DNA of 64,000 bases, from NCBI RefSeq assembly GCF_900101475.1, contig NZ_FMZV01000016.1, forward strand, positions 62,001 to 126,000, read 5' to 3'. The translations under genes and the position numbers were made by a program. Under the pieces are notes generated by a model. That model searched no databases and was not told where the DNA came from. It was given only the letters and a program-made list of their open reading frames with translations. This stretch comes from Ruegeria marina (GTDB taxonomy: Bacteria; Pseudomonadota; Alphaproteobacteria; Rhodobacterales; Rhodobacteraceae). Of the stretch, positions 25,913-35,006 are shown piece after piece (position 1 is the first letter of the stretch; each line of letters opens with the position of its first letter).

Positions 25913-28045
25913 ATGATTTCTGCTGAAGACCTGATTGCGCTGGTCCGCAACTACAACCCCAAGACCAATACTGACCGCATCACCCGGGCTTACGAGTTCG
26001 GGAAGAAGATGCATGAAGGACAGTTCAGGCACTCAGGCGAACCCTATTTTACGCATCCAGTCGCAGTTGCGGCCATTCTGACCGAACAGCGCCTGGACGA
26101 TGCCACTATCATCACCGCGCTGCTGCACGACACGATCGAGGACACCAAGGCCAGCTATGGACAGGTGGCCGAAATTTTCGGCGAGGAAGTGGCGATGCTG
26201 GTCGATGGTGTGACCAAGCTGACCAACCTGCAACTGTCGTCGCGCGAAACCAAGCAGGCCGAAAACTTCCGCAAGCTGTTCATGGCCATGTCCAAAGACT
26301 TGCGGGTGATCCTGGTCAAGCTTGCCGACCGCCTGCACAACATGCGCACGATCAAGGCCATGCGCCCGGAAAAGCAGGTGATCAAGGCGCGGGAAACCAT
26401 GGATATCTACGCACCGCTTGCCGGCCGGATGGGTATGCAGTGGATGCGCGAAGAACTTGAGGATCTGGCGTTCCGCGTTCTCAATCCCGAAGGGCGCCAG
26501 TCGATCATCCGCCGGTTCATCACGCTGCAACGTGAAACCGGGGACGTGATCCACCGGATCACCGGCGACATGCGCCACGAGTTGGACAAGGTAGGCATCG
26601 AGGCCGAGGTTTTTGGCCGCGCCAAGAAACCCTATTCGATCTGGCGCAAGATGCAGGAAAAGGAACAGGGGTTTTCGCGCCTGTCCGATATCTACGGGTT
26701 CCGGATCATCACCCAGTCCGAGGAAGACTGCTACCGGACGCTCGGCGCCATTCACCAGCGCTGGCGTGCGGTGCCGGGCCGGTTCAAGGATTACATCAGC
26801 CAGCCGAAATCGAACGGGTACCGTTCGATTCACACCACAGTGTCCGGGCGTGACGGCAAGCGGGTCGAGGTACAGATCCGCACCCGGCAGATGCACGATG
26901 TGGCGGAAACCGGTGTGGCGGCACACTGGTCCTATCGCGACGGCGTTCGGACCCAGAACCCGTTTGCCGTGGATCCTGCAAAATGGATCGCGAACCTGAC
27001 CGAACAGTTGGACAACGAGGAAGATCACGAGGATTTCCTCGAGGCGGTCAAGCTCGAGATGTATTCCGACCAGGTGTTCTGCTTCTCCCCGAAAGGCGAC
27101 GTGGTCAAGTTGCCGCGCGGGGCGACACCGATCGACTATGCCTATGCCATTCATACCCGGATCGGTCATGCCTGTGTCGGTGCCAAGGTGGATGGCATTC
27201 GTGTGCCACTCTGGACCCGGCTGAAGAACGGTCAATCGGTTGAGATCATCACGGCCGAAGGACAGACCCCGCAGGTCACATGGCTCGAGATCGCCGTGAC
27301 CGGCAAGGCCAAGACCGCGATCCGCCGGGCCTTGCGCGAAGTGGACCGCGAGCGGTTCATAAAGCTTGGACACGAATTGGCGCGTTCCGCTTTCGACCAT
27401 GTCGGGCGCAAGGCGACCGACAAGGCTCTCGACACCGCCGCCAAGCACCTCAGGCTCAAGAACCGCGACGAACTTTTGGCCCGGCTGGGTTCGGCGGAAC
27501 TGACCGCGCATGACGTGGTGCAGGCTGTATATCCGGAATTGGCACCGGATCACGGGGATGCCATATCGCCGCGTCGGGCGGTCATTGGCCTGGAGCCCGG
27601 CCAAAGCTTTGACCGGGCTTCCTGCTGCCAGCCACTGCCGGGCGAGCGCATTGTCGGCATCACCTACCGGGGCAAGGGCGTCGTCGTGCACGCGATCGAC
27701 TGTGAAAAGCTGAGCGAATTCGAGGATCAGCCCCAGCGCTGGGTCGACCTGCACTGGCACTCTGGCACGCATCCTGCCGTTTACGTTGCGACGCTGGAAT
27801 TGACCATCGGTAACGATGCCGGCGTACTGGGACGGATTTGCACATTGATCGGTGAGAAAAAGGCCAATATTTCCAACCTGGAATTTGTAGACCGGAAGCC
27901 GGATTTCTACCGCCTGATGATCAGTGTCGAATTGCGGGATATCGAGCAGTTGCATTCTCTGATGCTGACCCTCGAAGCGGAAAGCGACGTCGCCTCGGTC
28001 GAACGGTATAGGGAAAAGGCCAGGGCAGGAGCCACGGCAAGTTAG
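25913..28045 (+). CDS. rsh: Bifunctional (p)ppGpp synthetase/hydrolase (RelA/SpoT)
   Basis: The 710-residue protein is a long RSH enzyme. The N-terminal hydrolase domain has the HD motif ALLHDTIEDT and KLADRLHNMRTI. The synthetase domain has YGFRIIT and GRFKDYISQPKSNGYRSIHT. The TGS domain is at about residues 385-445 (VFCFSPKGDVVKLPRGAT), then a helical region, a Cys-containing segment (SCCQPLPGE) and a C-terminal ACT domain. Both catalytic sites look intact, so it should make and degrade the stringent alarmone. It is preceded by rpoZ and followed by a DUF2062 gene. Confidence 0.97.
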   Translation: MISAEDLIALVRNYNPKTNTDRITRAYEFGKKMHEGQFRHSGEPYFTHPVAVAAILTEQRLDDATIITALLHDTIEDTKASYGQVAEIFGEEVAMLVDGVTKLTNLQLSSRETKQAENFRKLFMAMSKDLRVILVKLADRLHNMRTIKAMRPEKQVIKARETMDIYAPLAGRMGMQWMREELEDLAFRVLNPEGRQSIIRRFITLQRETGDVIHRITGDMRHELDKVGIEAEVFGRAKKPYSIWRKMQEKEQGFSRLSDIYGFRIITQSEEDCYRTLGAIHQRWRAVPGRFKDYISQPKSNGYRSIHTTVSGRDGKRVEVQIRTRQMHDVAETGVAAHWSYRDGVRTQNPFAVDPAKWIANLTEQLDNEEDHEDFLEAVKLEMYSDQVFCFSPKGDVVKLPRGATPIDYAYAIHTRIGHACVGAKVDGIRVPLWTRLKNGQSVEIITAEGQTPQVTWLEIAVTGKAKTAIRRALREVDRERFIKLGHELARSAFDHVGRKATDKALDTAAKHLRLKNRDELLARLGSAELTAHDVVQAVYPELAPDHGDAISPRRAVIGLEPGQSFDRASCCQPLPGERIVGITYRGKGVVVHAIDCEKLSEFEDQPQRWVDLHWHSGTHPAVYVATLELTIGNDAGVLGRICTLIGEKKANISNLEFVDRKPDFYRLMISVELRDIEQLHSLMLTLEAESDVASVERYREKARAGATAS

Positions 28046-28075
28046 GGCCAAAAGGCACGGAAAGGACGTTCACGC

Positions 28076-28732
28076 GTGGTCTTTAAGCGCCGAGATCGAC
28101 GGTCCCCGCTGCAGGTGCTGTGGGAACTGATCTGGCCGCGCGGCGGCTGGGCTCGGGCTTTTCACTACGTCAAACACAGGGTCCGCCGGCTGCCTGACAG
28201 CCCCGAACGTATCGCACGTGGCATAGGTGCGGGGGTGTTCGCCTCTTTCACGCCATTCTACGGAATACATTTCGTGATCGCTGCCGCTCTGGCCCGGTTG
28301 ATCAACGGCAATATTCTGGCCGGGCTCAGCGGCACCTTCTTCGGCAATCCGCTGACCTATGTTCCGATCGGTGTGATCTCGTTGCAGACCGGGCATTTCA
28401 TTCTGGGAACCCATTTCGAGGAAGGCTCGGAACATGGGTTGATGGGAAAGTTCGCAAGCGCGGCCGGCGATCTGAAGAACAACTCTGTCGCGTTCTTCAC
28501 GGGTCAGGAGGCCGATTGGCAGGGCTTGAAGATCTTTTACGACGAGGTTTTCTATCCTTATATGATCGGCGGAATAATTCCCGGACTCGTGGCTGCGGTC
28601 ATCTGCTACTATCTCAGTCTTCCGCTTATCCGGACCTACCAGCTGCGCCGCCGCGCCAAGATCAAGGCCAAGTTTCAGGCGATCAAGAAAAAGGCGGGAG
28701 CTGCCCTGCCAAACCCGCAGAAACCCGGCTAG
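28076..28732 (+). CDS. DUF2062 membrane protein
   Basis: The 218-residue protein starts with GTG at 28076. It has the DUF2062 core (GIGAGVFASFTPFYGIHFVIAA, followed by ALARLINGNILAGLSGTFFGNPLTYVP) and a C-terminal membrane helix (GGIIPGLVAAVICYYLSLPL), ending in a Lys-rich tail. The function is unknown. Its position between rsh and pdxJ matches a plus-strand run of housekeeping genes. Confidence 0.85.
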   Translation: MVFKRRDRRSPLQVLWELIWPRGGWARAFHYVKHRVRRLPDSPERIARGIGAGVFASFTPFYGIHFVIAAALARLINGNILAGLSGTFFGNPLTYVPIGVISLQTGHFILGTHFEEGSEHGLMGKFASAAGDLKNNSVAFFTGQEADWQGLKIFYDEVFYPYMIGGIIPGLVAAVICYYLSLPLIRTYQLRRRAKIKAKFQAIKKKAGAALPNPQKPG

Positions 28733-28768
28733 GGTCAGCCGCAATCGAGTCGGAAAGGAACCTTTGTC

Positions 28769-29515
28769 ATGTCTGCTGAACACCTGCGTCTTGGCGTGAA
28801 CATCGACCATGTGGCGACAGTGCGAAATGCGCGCGGTGGGGCATACCCGGATCCGATCCGGGCGGCCCGGCTGGCCGAGGCGGCAGGCGCAGACGGGATC
28901 ACCGCCCACCTTCGCGAAGACCGCCGTCATATCACCGATGCCGATATCGAAGGGCTGATGGCAGCGCTGAGCGTGCCGTTGAACTTCGAAATGGCCGCGA
29001 CAGATGAAATGCAACGGATTGCCCTGCGACACAAACCGCACGCGGTCTGCATCGTGCCGGAAAAGCGTGAGGAGCGTACGACGGAAGGCGGACTCGAAGT
29101 TGCGCGCGAGGAAAACCGGCTCGCCCATTTCATCGCCCCCTTGCGCGAGGCGGGCTGCCGCGTGTCGATCTTCATCGCTGCCGACAAGAAGCAGATCGAG
29201 GCGGCGCACCGGATCGGGGCACAGGTGATCGAACTGCATACCGGCGCCTATTGCGATGCCCATGCCGAAGGAGATTTCCAAGCCCGCGACCGCGAACTAG
29301 AGGCGCTGCGCGAGATGTCGGCCTTTGCCCATTCGCTGGGACTCGAGGTTCATGCCGGTCACGGTCTTGCCTACGACACGGTGCAGCCTGTGGCGGCCTT
29401 TCCCGAGGTTCGAGAGCTCAACATCGGGCATTTCCTGATCGGCGAGGCAATCTTTCTCGGCCTCGAACCGGCCGTCCGCCAGATGCGCCGACTGATGGAC
29501 GAGGCCCGCGCGTGA
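28769..29515 (+). CDS. pdxJ: Pyridoxine 5'-phosphate synthase
   Basis: The 248-residue TIM-barrel enzyme joins 1-deoxyxylulose 5-phosphate and 3-amino-2-oxopropyl phosphate to give pyridoxine phosphate. Family marks are [65 protein letters not shown] and [14 protein letters not shown]. Its TGA stop overlaps the GTG start of the next gene. Confidence 0.97.
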   Translation: MSAEHLRLGVNIDHVATVRNARGGAYPDPIRAARLAEAAGADGITAHLREDRRHITDADIEGLMAALSVPLNFEMAATDEMQRIALRHKPHAVCIVPEKREERTTEGGLEVAREENRLAHFIAPLREAGCRVSIFIAADKKQIEAAHRIGAQVIELHTGAYCDAHAEGDFQARDRELEALREMSAFAHSLGLEVHAGHGLAYDTVQPVAAFPEVRELNIGHFLIGEAIFLGLEPAVRQMRRLMDEARA

Positions 29516-30378
29516 GCCGTCAGCGGTCGCCAATGCTGGCGGTTCTGGGTTTTCCGGTTCGGATGGTGAGAAGCCTTCCGCGTACAGTCCTGGCCTTGCT
29601 GGTAATCGGTGGTCTGCTGTTCAGCATCGCGGTGCTGACTCACTCGGGATTGAATAGGGCCACAAGTGAACTTCTGTCGGCGGCTGGACTGTCGACTGTT
29701 GCCGAACGCAGTGCCGCCGCCGCGGCGCAAGAGCGCGAAGCCGATCGGATCGCGGCAGAATCCGCCACGCAAGAAGCCACGGAACAGGCGGCCCGCGCGG
29801 CTCGCGCGGAAGCCGAGGCCGTGGCTCTTGCGGCAGCGCAGGCTGTGGCGGCCCATACGCAGGCCCAACACGACCTCGCCCTGCTGACGGCTCGGCAGGT
29901 TCGGGACCGGCTGGTGCAGCAGGTTGACCGCAACATTGACGCAGCATTTGCCGAGGCGATCCCTGTAACGGGCATTGCCGTGATCGCGGCGGGACTGGCG
30001 CGTGATGTGAAAGACAGCTGTGACACGGCCCGCGATCTGGCCGGGCTCGAGGCCGCCCTTGGGACCGGAGGCGACCCTGCCGAAGCCCACCGATTGGCGA
30101 TTGACGCCTATTCTTGCGCCGACATCCTGCCGGGGCCTGATGAAGTGCCGACCCGCGACGAGATCTGGGAGCAGGTTGTCCAGGCACCGGAAATGGTCTG
30201 GGAAAAGGCCCGCAACAGCTTTCCCGATCTGTCCGAAGTGGACTGGCGGTCGAATGTTGCGCAATCGGCCGATTATCTGCGCGCCCAGGCGGACAAGTTG
30301 GAACCGGCTGCGCGTGGCCTGTTGTCTGACTGGTTCGGCCGGAAAGAACGCCAAAGCGAACCGGAGGCTCATGAATGA
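29512..30378 (+). CDS. Membrane-anchored coiled-coil protein of unknown function
   Basis: The 288-residue protein starts with the GTG at 29512, overlapping pdxJ (GTGA). It has one N-terminal membrane helix ([18 protein letters not shown]) and then an Ala/Glu-rich coiled coil at about residues 60-125 (such as [19 protein letters not shown]). A second hydrophobic stretch follows ([16 protein letters not shown]), and the C-terminal domain of about 140 residues has two Cys ([15 protein letters not shown]). I do not recognise a domain family. It overlaps acpS by four bases and is locked into a pdxJ-acpS-lepB-rnc operon. Confidence 0.7.
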   Translation: MSRQRSPMLAVLGFPVRMVRSLPRTVLALLVIGGLLFSIAVLTHSGLNRATSELLSAAGLSTVAERSAAAAAQEREADRIAAESATQEATEQAARAARAEAEAVALAAAQAVAAHTQAQHDLALLTARQVRDRLVQQVDRNIDAAFAEAIPVTGIAVIAAGLARDVKDSCDTARDLAGLEAALGTGGDPAEAHRLAIDAYSCADILPGPDEVPTRDEIWEQVVQAPEMVWEKARNSFPDLSEVDWRSNVAQSADYLRAQADKLEPAARGLLSDWFGRKERQSEPEAHE

Positions 30379-30821
30379 TCCTGGGGATCGGAACCGACCT
30401 TGCCAACATCGAGCGGATCAAGCGCACGCTCGAACGCTTTGGGGACCGGTTCCGCAACCGCGTCTTTACCGAGACCGAGCAGCGCAAGGCCGAGCGCCGC
30501 GCCGATACCGCCGGCACCTATGCCAAGCGCTGGGCAGCGAAAGAGGCCTGTTCCAAGGCGCTGGGCACCGGCCTGCGCATGGGCATCAGCTGGCGCGACA
30601 TGGCGGTCAGCAACCTGCGCAGCGGCCAGCCGGTCATGCATGTCACCGGATGGGCTGCCGAACGCCTGCGCGAGATGACGCCCGAAGGATACGAGGCGAT
30701 CATTCACGTCACTCTGACCGACGACCACCCCTGGGCGCAGGCCTTTGTGGTGATCGAGGCGCGCCCGCGTGCCGATATGGCCGAGGTCAGCTTGACTTAC
30801 CCGACCCCGCCCCGCATGTAG
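30375..30821 (+). CDS. acpS: Holo-acyl-carrier-protein synthase
   Basis: The 148-residue enzyme attaches phosphopantetheine from CoA to ACP. Mg2+-binding Asp is in [15 protein letters not shown] and the catalytic Glu in [15 protein letters not shown]. It is slightly longer than E. coli AcpS. It is ATGA-coupled to the coiled-coil gene upstream and followed by lepB after 34 bases. Confidence 0.95.
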   Translation: MILGIGTDLANIERIKRTLERFGDRFRNRVFTETEQRKAERRADTAGTYAKRWAAKEACSKALGTGLRMGISWRDMAVSNLRSGQPVMHVTGWAAERLREMTPEGYEAIIHVTLTDDHPWAQAFVVIEARPRADMAEVSLTYPTPPRM

Positions 30822-30855
30822 CCCCACGAAACGCCCGCTGAAACTGGAGAGCCGA

Positions 30856-31692
30856 ATGGCCAGCAAAGCCAAGTCCGGAAATTCCTTTGTCGAGACGATC
30901 AAGACCATCGTCTACGCCCTGCTGATCGCGGGCGTCTTTCGCACCCTGTTCTTTCAGCCCTTCTGGATCCCCTCGGGTTCGATGAAGGAAACTTTGCTGA
31001 TCGGCGATTTCCTGTTCGTCAACAAGATGGCCTACGGATACTCCTACGCCTCGTGCCCCAGCCTGGTGATCCCGCGTTTCGGCATCGACATCGATGCCGA
31101 GGATGTCTGCGGCTGGCTCAAGGGCGACAATACCCGCATTCTGGGAGGCACGCCCGAGCGGGGAGATGTGGTGGTGTTCCGCCATCCGGTCTCGGGGCGC
31201 GACTTCATCAAGCGGCTGATCGGTCTGCCGGGGGACCGGATCCAGGTCAAGGATGGGGTTCTTTACATCAACGACGCGGCTGTGAAACTCGAGGATGACG
31301 GGGTGTTCGAGGAACTGGCCCAGGCACAGGGGCCGCAGCGTCTCCGGCCGCGGTGCGAGAACGGGCCTGTCGGCGATGGCGGCGTCTGTCAGAAATCCCG
31401 CCAGATCGAAACCCTGCCCAACGGCGTCAGCCACAAGATCCTGAACATCGGCAACCAGGCCTCGGATCATACCGGCGTCTATACCGTGCCTGAGGGGTTC
31501 TATTTCTTCATGGGTGACAACCGCGACAATTCCAGCGACAGTCGCCTGCCGCAATCCGCTGGCGGCGTCGGATATGTGCCCTACGAGAACCTGATCGGTC
31601 GGGCCGACCGGATCATGTTCTCCTCTGCGGGACGTTCCATGCTGTTCTTCTGGACCTGGCGGAGCGATAGGTTCTTCAAGGGCATCGAGTGA
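30856..31692 (+). CDS. lepB: Signal peptidase I
   Basis: The 278-residue protein has one N-terminal membrane helix (about residues 16-32, [19 protein letters not shown]). The Ser/Lys dyad is Ser42 ([11 protein letters not shown]) and Lys119 ([15 protein letters not shown]). Box E is [14 protein letters not shown]. An insert with Cys residues (CEN...GGVCQKS region) lies in the periplasmic domain. It cleaves Sec and Tat signal peptides. A GGAG site precedes the ATG. rnc overlaps its end by four bases (GTGA). Confidence 0.96.
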   Translation: MASKAKSGNSFVETIKTIVYALLIAGVFRTLFFQPFWIPSGSMKETLLIGDFLFVNKMAYGYSYASCPSLVIPRFGIDIDAEDVCGWLKGDNTRILGGTPERGDVVVFRHPVSGRDFIKRLIGLPGDRIQVKDGVLYINDAAVKLEDDGVFEELAQAQGPQRLRPRCENGPVGDGGVCQKSRQIETLPNGVSHKILNIGNQASDHTGVYTVPEGFYFFMGDNRDNSSDSRLPQSAGGVGYVPYENLIGRADRIMFSSAGRSMLFFWTWRSDRFFKGIE

Positions 31693-32378
31693 AACTGTCG
31701 GCAGACATATTGGCCTTTCAGGAGCGCCTCGGGTATGAATTCAACCGGCCCGAACTATTGGTGCGCGCGTTGACGCATGGTTCGATCTCCTCGCCGACGC
31801 GGGCCGACAACCAGCGGCTCGAATTCCTGGGCGACCGGGTCCTGGGACTGGTGATGGCATCCGCCCTGCTGGAGGCCGACAAGAGCGCGACCGAAGGTCA
31901 ACTCGCGCCTCGGTTCAACGCGCTGGTGCGCAAGGAGACCTGTGCCGATGTGGCGCGTCAGGTCGACCTGGGCGCCGTGCTGAAGCTGGGCCGCTCCGAG
32001 ATGATGTCGGGCGGCCGGCGCAAGCTGGCGCTGCTGGGCGATGCGATGGAGGCGGTGATCGCCGCCATCTATCGGGACGGCGGGTTCGACGCGGCACAAG
32101 AGGTCATCCTGCGTCTCTGGGGCGCACGCATTCACCAGGTCGAAGAGGATGCCCGTGATGCCAAGACCTCGCTCCAAGAATGGGCGCAGGCGCGCGGACA
32201 GAAGCCGCCCAGCTACGAATTGCTGTCCAGATCCGGCCCGGACCATGCGCCTGTTTTCACCATTGTCGTCCGCCTGACGGATGGCCGCGAGGCCAGGGCC
32301 ACCGCCGGGGCAAAGCGTCAGGCCGAACAGGCTGCCGCGCGCGCTCTGCTCGACCGGCTGAAAACCGAGGCGGGCTGA
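31689..32378 (+). CDS. rnc: Ribonuclease III
   Basis: The 229-residue protein has the RNase III signature [17 protein letters not shown] and the second acidic site [18 protein letters not shown], followed by a double-stranded RNA-binding domain ([20 protein letters not shown], and [15 protein letters not shown]). It processes rRNA and structured mRNAs. The start is GTG at 31689. It usually lies with lepB and era in this group; here era is nearby on the opposite strand. Confidence 0.96.
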   Translation: MKLSADILAFQERLGYEFNRPELLVRALTHGSISSPTRADNQRLEFLGDRVLGLVMASALLEADKSATEGQLAPRFNALVRKETCADVARQVDLGAVLKLGRSEMMSGGRRKLALLGDAMEAVIAAIYRDGGFDAAQEVILRLWGARIHQVEEDARDAKTSLQEWAQARGQKPPSYELLSRSGPDHAPVFTIVVRLTDGREARATAGAKRQAEQAAARALLDRLKTEAG

Positions 32379-32770
32379 TGCTGCGGGCGGCCTGGCTGCT
32401 GCCAGTTCTGTCCCTGAGCTTTTGTGCGAAGGATGAGACCGTCGCCGCCTACGGGGCGGGTGGACGGACCTGGGTTCTACAGAGTATCGACGGTCTGGTC
32501 TTTCACGCGACGGCGACGCTCGGCTTTCCCGAGACGGGGCTGGTTGCCGGGCAGGGGCCGTGCAACGGCTTTTCGGGCCATCTCGACGTTCCCTATCCCT
32601 GGTTCGAGATCCAGGGGCTTGCTGCCACGCGCAGGGCCTGTCCCGAGCTTGAGGCCGAAGGCGTGTTCTTCGCTGCGCTCATGGCAATGGAACAAGCCGA
32701 AGTCGCGGGCGACGTGCTGATCCTGCGGAATGAGGCGGGGCACGAAATGCTGTTCACGGCAGCCTACTGA
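32378..32770 (+). CDS. META/HslJ-like secreted protein
   Basis: The 130-residue protein starts at an ATG overlapping the rnc stop (TGATG). It has a signal peptide ([16 protein letters not shown]) and a META-type domain ([10 protein letters not shown], the conserved CNGFSG core in [12 protein letters not shown], and a C-terminal half with RRACPEL). The Cys at residue 16 lies near a poor lipobox (LSFC), so a lipoprotein is possible but uncertain. The role is unknown; E. coli HslJ is tied to novobiocin tolerance. Its end overlaps recO by 17 bases. Confidence 0.7.
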   Translation: MLRAAWLLPVLSLSFCAKDETVAAYGAGGRTWVLQSIDGLVFHATATLGFPETGLVAGQGPCNGFSGHLDVPYPWFEIQGLAATRRACPELEAEGVFFAALMAMEQAEVAGDVLILRNEAGHEMLFTAAY

Positions 32771-33482
32771 CGAGGTCGACGAACCGGCCGCGAACTTCGG
32801 GCAAGGCGCGGTTGCCCAGCGACGGGGCGACGCGATTTTCCAGGAAAAAGCCGGTCGTGCGCAGCGCTTGGGCGATCTCGGCATCCGGTGCAGGGCCGAC
32901 GCCGCGCAGACAGTCGGGCAGCGGCAGCAATCGGCCGGCCCATTCACCTGCCGCAGCCGCGCTGACCGCGCGGCCGGTGCGGGGCGAAACATAGACCAGC
33001 CCTTCGGTGGTGCCCGACACCGCGCAGGCGCTCAGGTCCAAGCCGAAGCCGAGTTCCTCGAGCAAGGACAACTCCCAGCGCAGATAGGCGAGCGGCCAGA
33101 TCTCGTCCTGGCCGAGAAGATCCAGCAGGCGCTCGGTGTGGTGATAAAGGTGCGGATGCGGTTCCCGTTCGGGCAGGCAAAAGGACAGGAGGGACGCAAC
33201 CGTGTTCAGCCCGGCCAATGCCAGCCGCCCGGACATGGCCACTGCGGCGCGCGAACGCACGGGCTCGACCGTGAAACTGCCGATGTGATCCTCGAGCCGC
33301 GCACGCCAGGCGATATCCAGTTGCGCTCCGGGTTGCAGGATGGGGGCGATCTTGCGGCTGGTCCCGCCGCGCACCACACCGGCATGCCGCCCATGCTCTT
33401 CGGTGAAGACTTCGATGATGGCCGAGCTTTCGCCGTGGCGCCGCACGGTCAGCAATATTCCCTGCTCGCGCCAGTCCACCAT
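32754..33482 (-). CDS. recO: DNA repair protein RecO
   Basis: The 242-residue protein has the RecO N-terminal OB fold ([31 protein letters not shown], then HAGVVRGG) and a helical C-terminal domain. The typical zinc-site Cys residues are incomplete here (only SACAVSG and CLRG are seen), as in many alphaproteobacteria. RecO with RecR loads RecA on SSB-coated DNA. It is followed by the DUF1491 and era genes upstream on the same strand. Confidence 0.92.
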   Translation of the reverse strand: MVDWREQGILLTVRRHGESSAIIEVFTEEHGRHAGVVRGGTSRKIAPILQPGAQLDIAWRARLEDHIGSFTVEPVRSRAAVAMSGRLALAGLNTVASLLSFCLPEREPHPHLYHHTERLLDLLGQDEIWPLAYLRWELSLLEELGFGLDLSACAVSGTTEGLVYVSPRTGRAVSAAAAGEWAGRLLPLPDCLRGVGPAPDAEIAQALRTTGFFLENRVAPSLGNRALPEVRGRFVDLVSRLP

Positions 33483-33541
33483 GATCCCCTCTCAACGCCA
33501 CCGGCAGAATGGCCGCAACCGGGGCGCGGCGGCAAGGCCGG

Positions 33542-33871
33542 TTATTCCAGCCCGTCCTCGCCCAGCAGGTGCCGGCCCTGCCGATCTTCGACTTCGATCA
33601 CCCAGAGATCAGGGTCGAACCCGCGCTGGCGGGCGATGGCGGCATCCACCTCGGCCTCGTCGCCAGCGGCGAGTTCGGTCCAGCGCCGTGCACCGCTCAT
33701 CAGGTCGTATTCACGATGCAGCGCCTTGGCGCGCCCATCGAGCGTGTTGAGTTTGATCAGGACAGCGCCTGCCGTGTCATCGCCATGGGCCGTCACGAAG
33801 GCCGGGATGTCGTTCAGCCGCAGACGCGCCAGATAGGCATGTACCCAGAACTCAGCCGTCAGCCGCGCCAT
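33542..33871 (-). CDS. DUF1491 protein
   Basis: The 109-residue soluble protein has the DUF1491 pattern: LTAEFWVHAYLARLRLNDIPAFV at the N-terminus, GAVLIKLNTLDG in the middle and FDPDLWVIEVEDRQGRHLL at the C-terminus. It is an alphaproteobacterial family without known function, often found by era and recO as here. Confidence 0.85.
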   Translation of the reverse strand: MARLTAEFWVHAYLARLRLNDIPAFVTAHGDDTAGAVLIKLNTLDGRAKALHREYDLMSGARRWTELAAGDEAEVDAAIARQRGFDPDLWVIEVEDRQGRHLLGEDGLE

Positions 33872-33893
33872 GCGCTGTCCTCTCCTTGGGGCA

Positions 33894-33918
33894 CAAGATT
33901 TTTCGACGAAAAATCTTG
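33894..33918. repeat. 25-base palindrome, copy 1 of a dispersed repeat
   Basis: A perfect palindrome with 12-base arms (CAAGATTTTTCG / CGAAAAATCTTG) around one A lies between the era stop and the DUF1491 start. A near-identical palindrome occurs at 62201-62221. It can fold as a hairpin with a short T run and may act as a bidirectional terminator or mRNA-end element. Confidence 0.75.
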
Positions 33919-33929
33919 GACGGCACCCT

Positions 33930-34835
33930 TCAGTTGCCGTCCTTGAAATCGAGCCCCATCTCGGAATAGCGCTCGGCTTCTTCCAGCCAGTTGGGCCGGA
34001 CTTTCACTTGCAGGAACAGGTGCACCTTGCGGTCCAGGAACTCTTCGAGTTCGGCACGCGCTGCTTGCCCGACCGCCTTTGCCGTCTCGCCGCGCTTGCC
34101 CAGCACGATCCCCTTGTGGCCGTCGCGCATCACATAGATCACCTGGTCGATCCGGGCAGAGCCGTCCTTGCGCTCTTCCCATTTCTCGGTTTCCACCGTC
34201 AGCTGGTAGGGCAGTTCCTGATGCAGTCTGAGTGTCAGTTTCTCGCGGGTTATCTCGGCTGCGATCATTCTCAGGGGCAGGTCGGCGATCTGGTCCTCGG
34301 GATAGAGCCAGGGGCCTTCGGGCAGTTCCCCGGCCAGCCACTTGCGCATACCGTCCACCCCGTGGCCACGTTCGGCCGATATCATGAAGGTCCGGGCAAA
34401 GGGGAACCGGTCATTCAGTGCCTGCGACAGGCCCAGCAGTTTTTCCGCCGGCACCCGGTCGATCTTGTTGATCGCCAGGGCGACGGTTCGTCCTGTTGCG
34501 ATCTCGGCCAGACCGTCGAGAATGCGTTCGACCCCTTCGGTGATGCCGCGGTGGGCTTCGACCATCAGCACCACGATATCGGCATCTGCCGCGCCGCCCC
34601 ATGCGGCTGCGACCATCGCCCTGTCCAGTCTGCGGCGGGGCCGGAACAGGCCCGGTGTGTCGACGAAAACGATCTGCGTCTCGCCCTCCATCGCCACGCC
34701 GCGAATGCGGGTGCGGGTGGTCTGCACCTTGTGGGTGACGATTGACACCTTGGCTCCGACCATGCGGTTCAGCAGGGTCGACTTGCCCGCGTTGGGCTCT
34801 CCGATCAGGGCGACAAATCCGGCGCGTGTGGTCAT
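33930..34835 (-). CDS. era: GTPase Era
   Basis: The 301-residue GTPase has G1 GEPNAGKSTLLN, the switch region QTTRTRIRG, G3 DTPGLF, G4 NKIDRV and G5 SAERGHG. These are followed by a KH RNA-binding domain (VHLFLQVKVRPNWLEE). It acts in 30S ribosome maturation at the 3' end of 16S rRNA. The ATG at 34835 (MTTRAGFVALIG) gives the correct N-terminus; upstream extension to 34976 is not family-like. Confidence 0.96.
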   Translation of the reverse strand: MTTRAGFVALIGEPNAGKSTLLNRMVGAKVSIVTHKVQTTRTRIRGVAMEGETQIVFVDTPGLFRPRRRLDRAMVAAAWGGAADADIVVLMVEAHRGITEGVERILDGLAEIATGRTVALAINKIDRVPAEKLLGLSQALNDRFPFARTFMISAERGHGVDGMRKWLAGELPEGPWLYPEDQIADLPLRMIAAEITREKLTLRLHQELPYQLTVETEKWEERKDGSARIDQVIYVMRDGHKGIVLGKRGETAKAVGQAARAELEEFLDRKVHLFLQVKVRPNWLEEAERYSEMGLDFKDGN

Positions 34836-35006
34836 GGGCTGGTCCTGGTTGCAAGGCCAATCCCCTACAGGGTTTTGCCTACGCGGACCAGAGGGCATTT
34901 GCAGCTGCGTCGCGGCGGGACGCAGGATCCCTTTTGCGACCTCGTGCAAGACCGAAATGAAATCGGCCCGGACCAAGGCCCGGGCCGAAGGGGTGTATCG
35001 GGTGAC

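Noticed and set aside
26033-28051. A 672-codon minus-strand frame opposite rsh
   Set aside because: It is antisense to a clear RelA/SpoT gene, with no recognisable domain or start signal.
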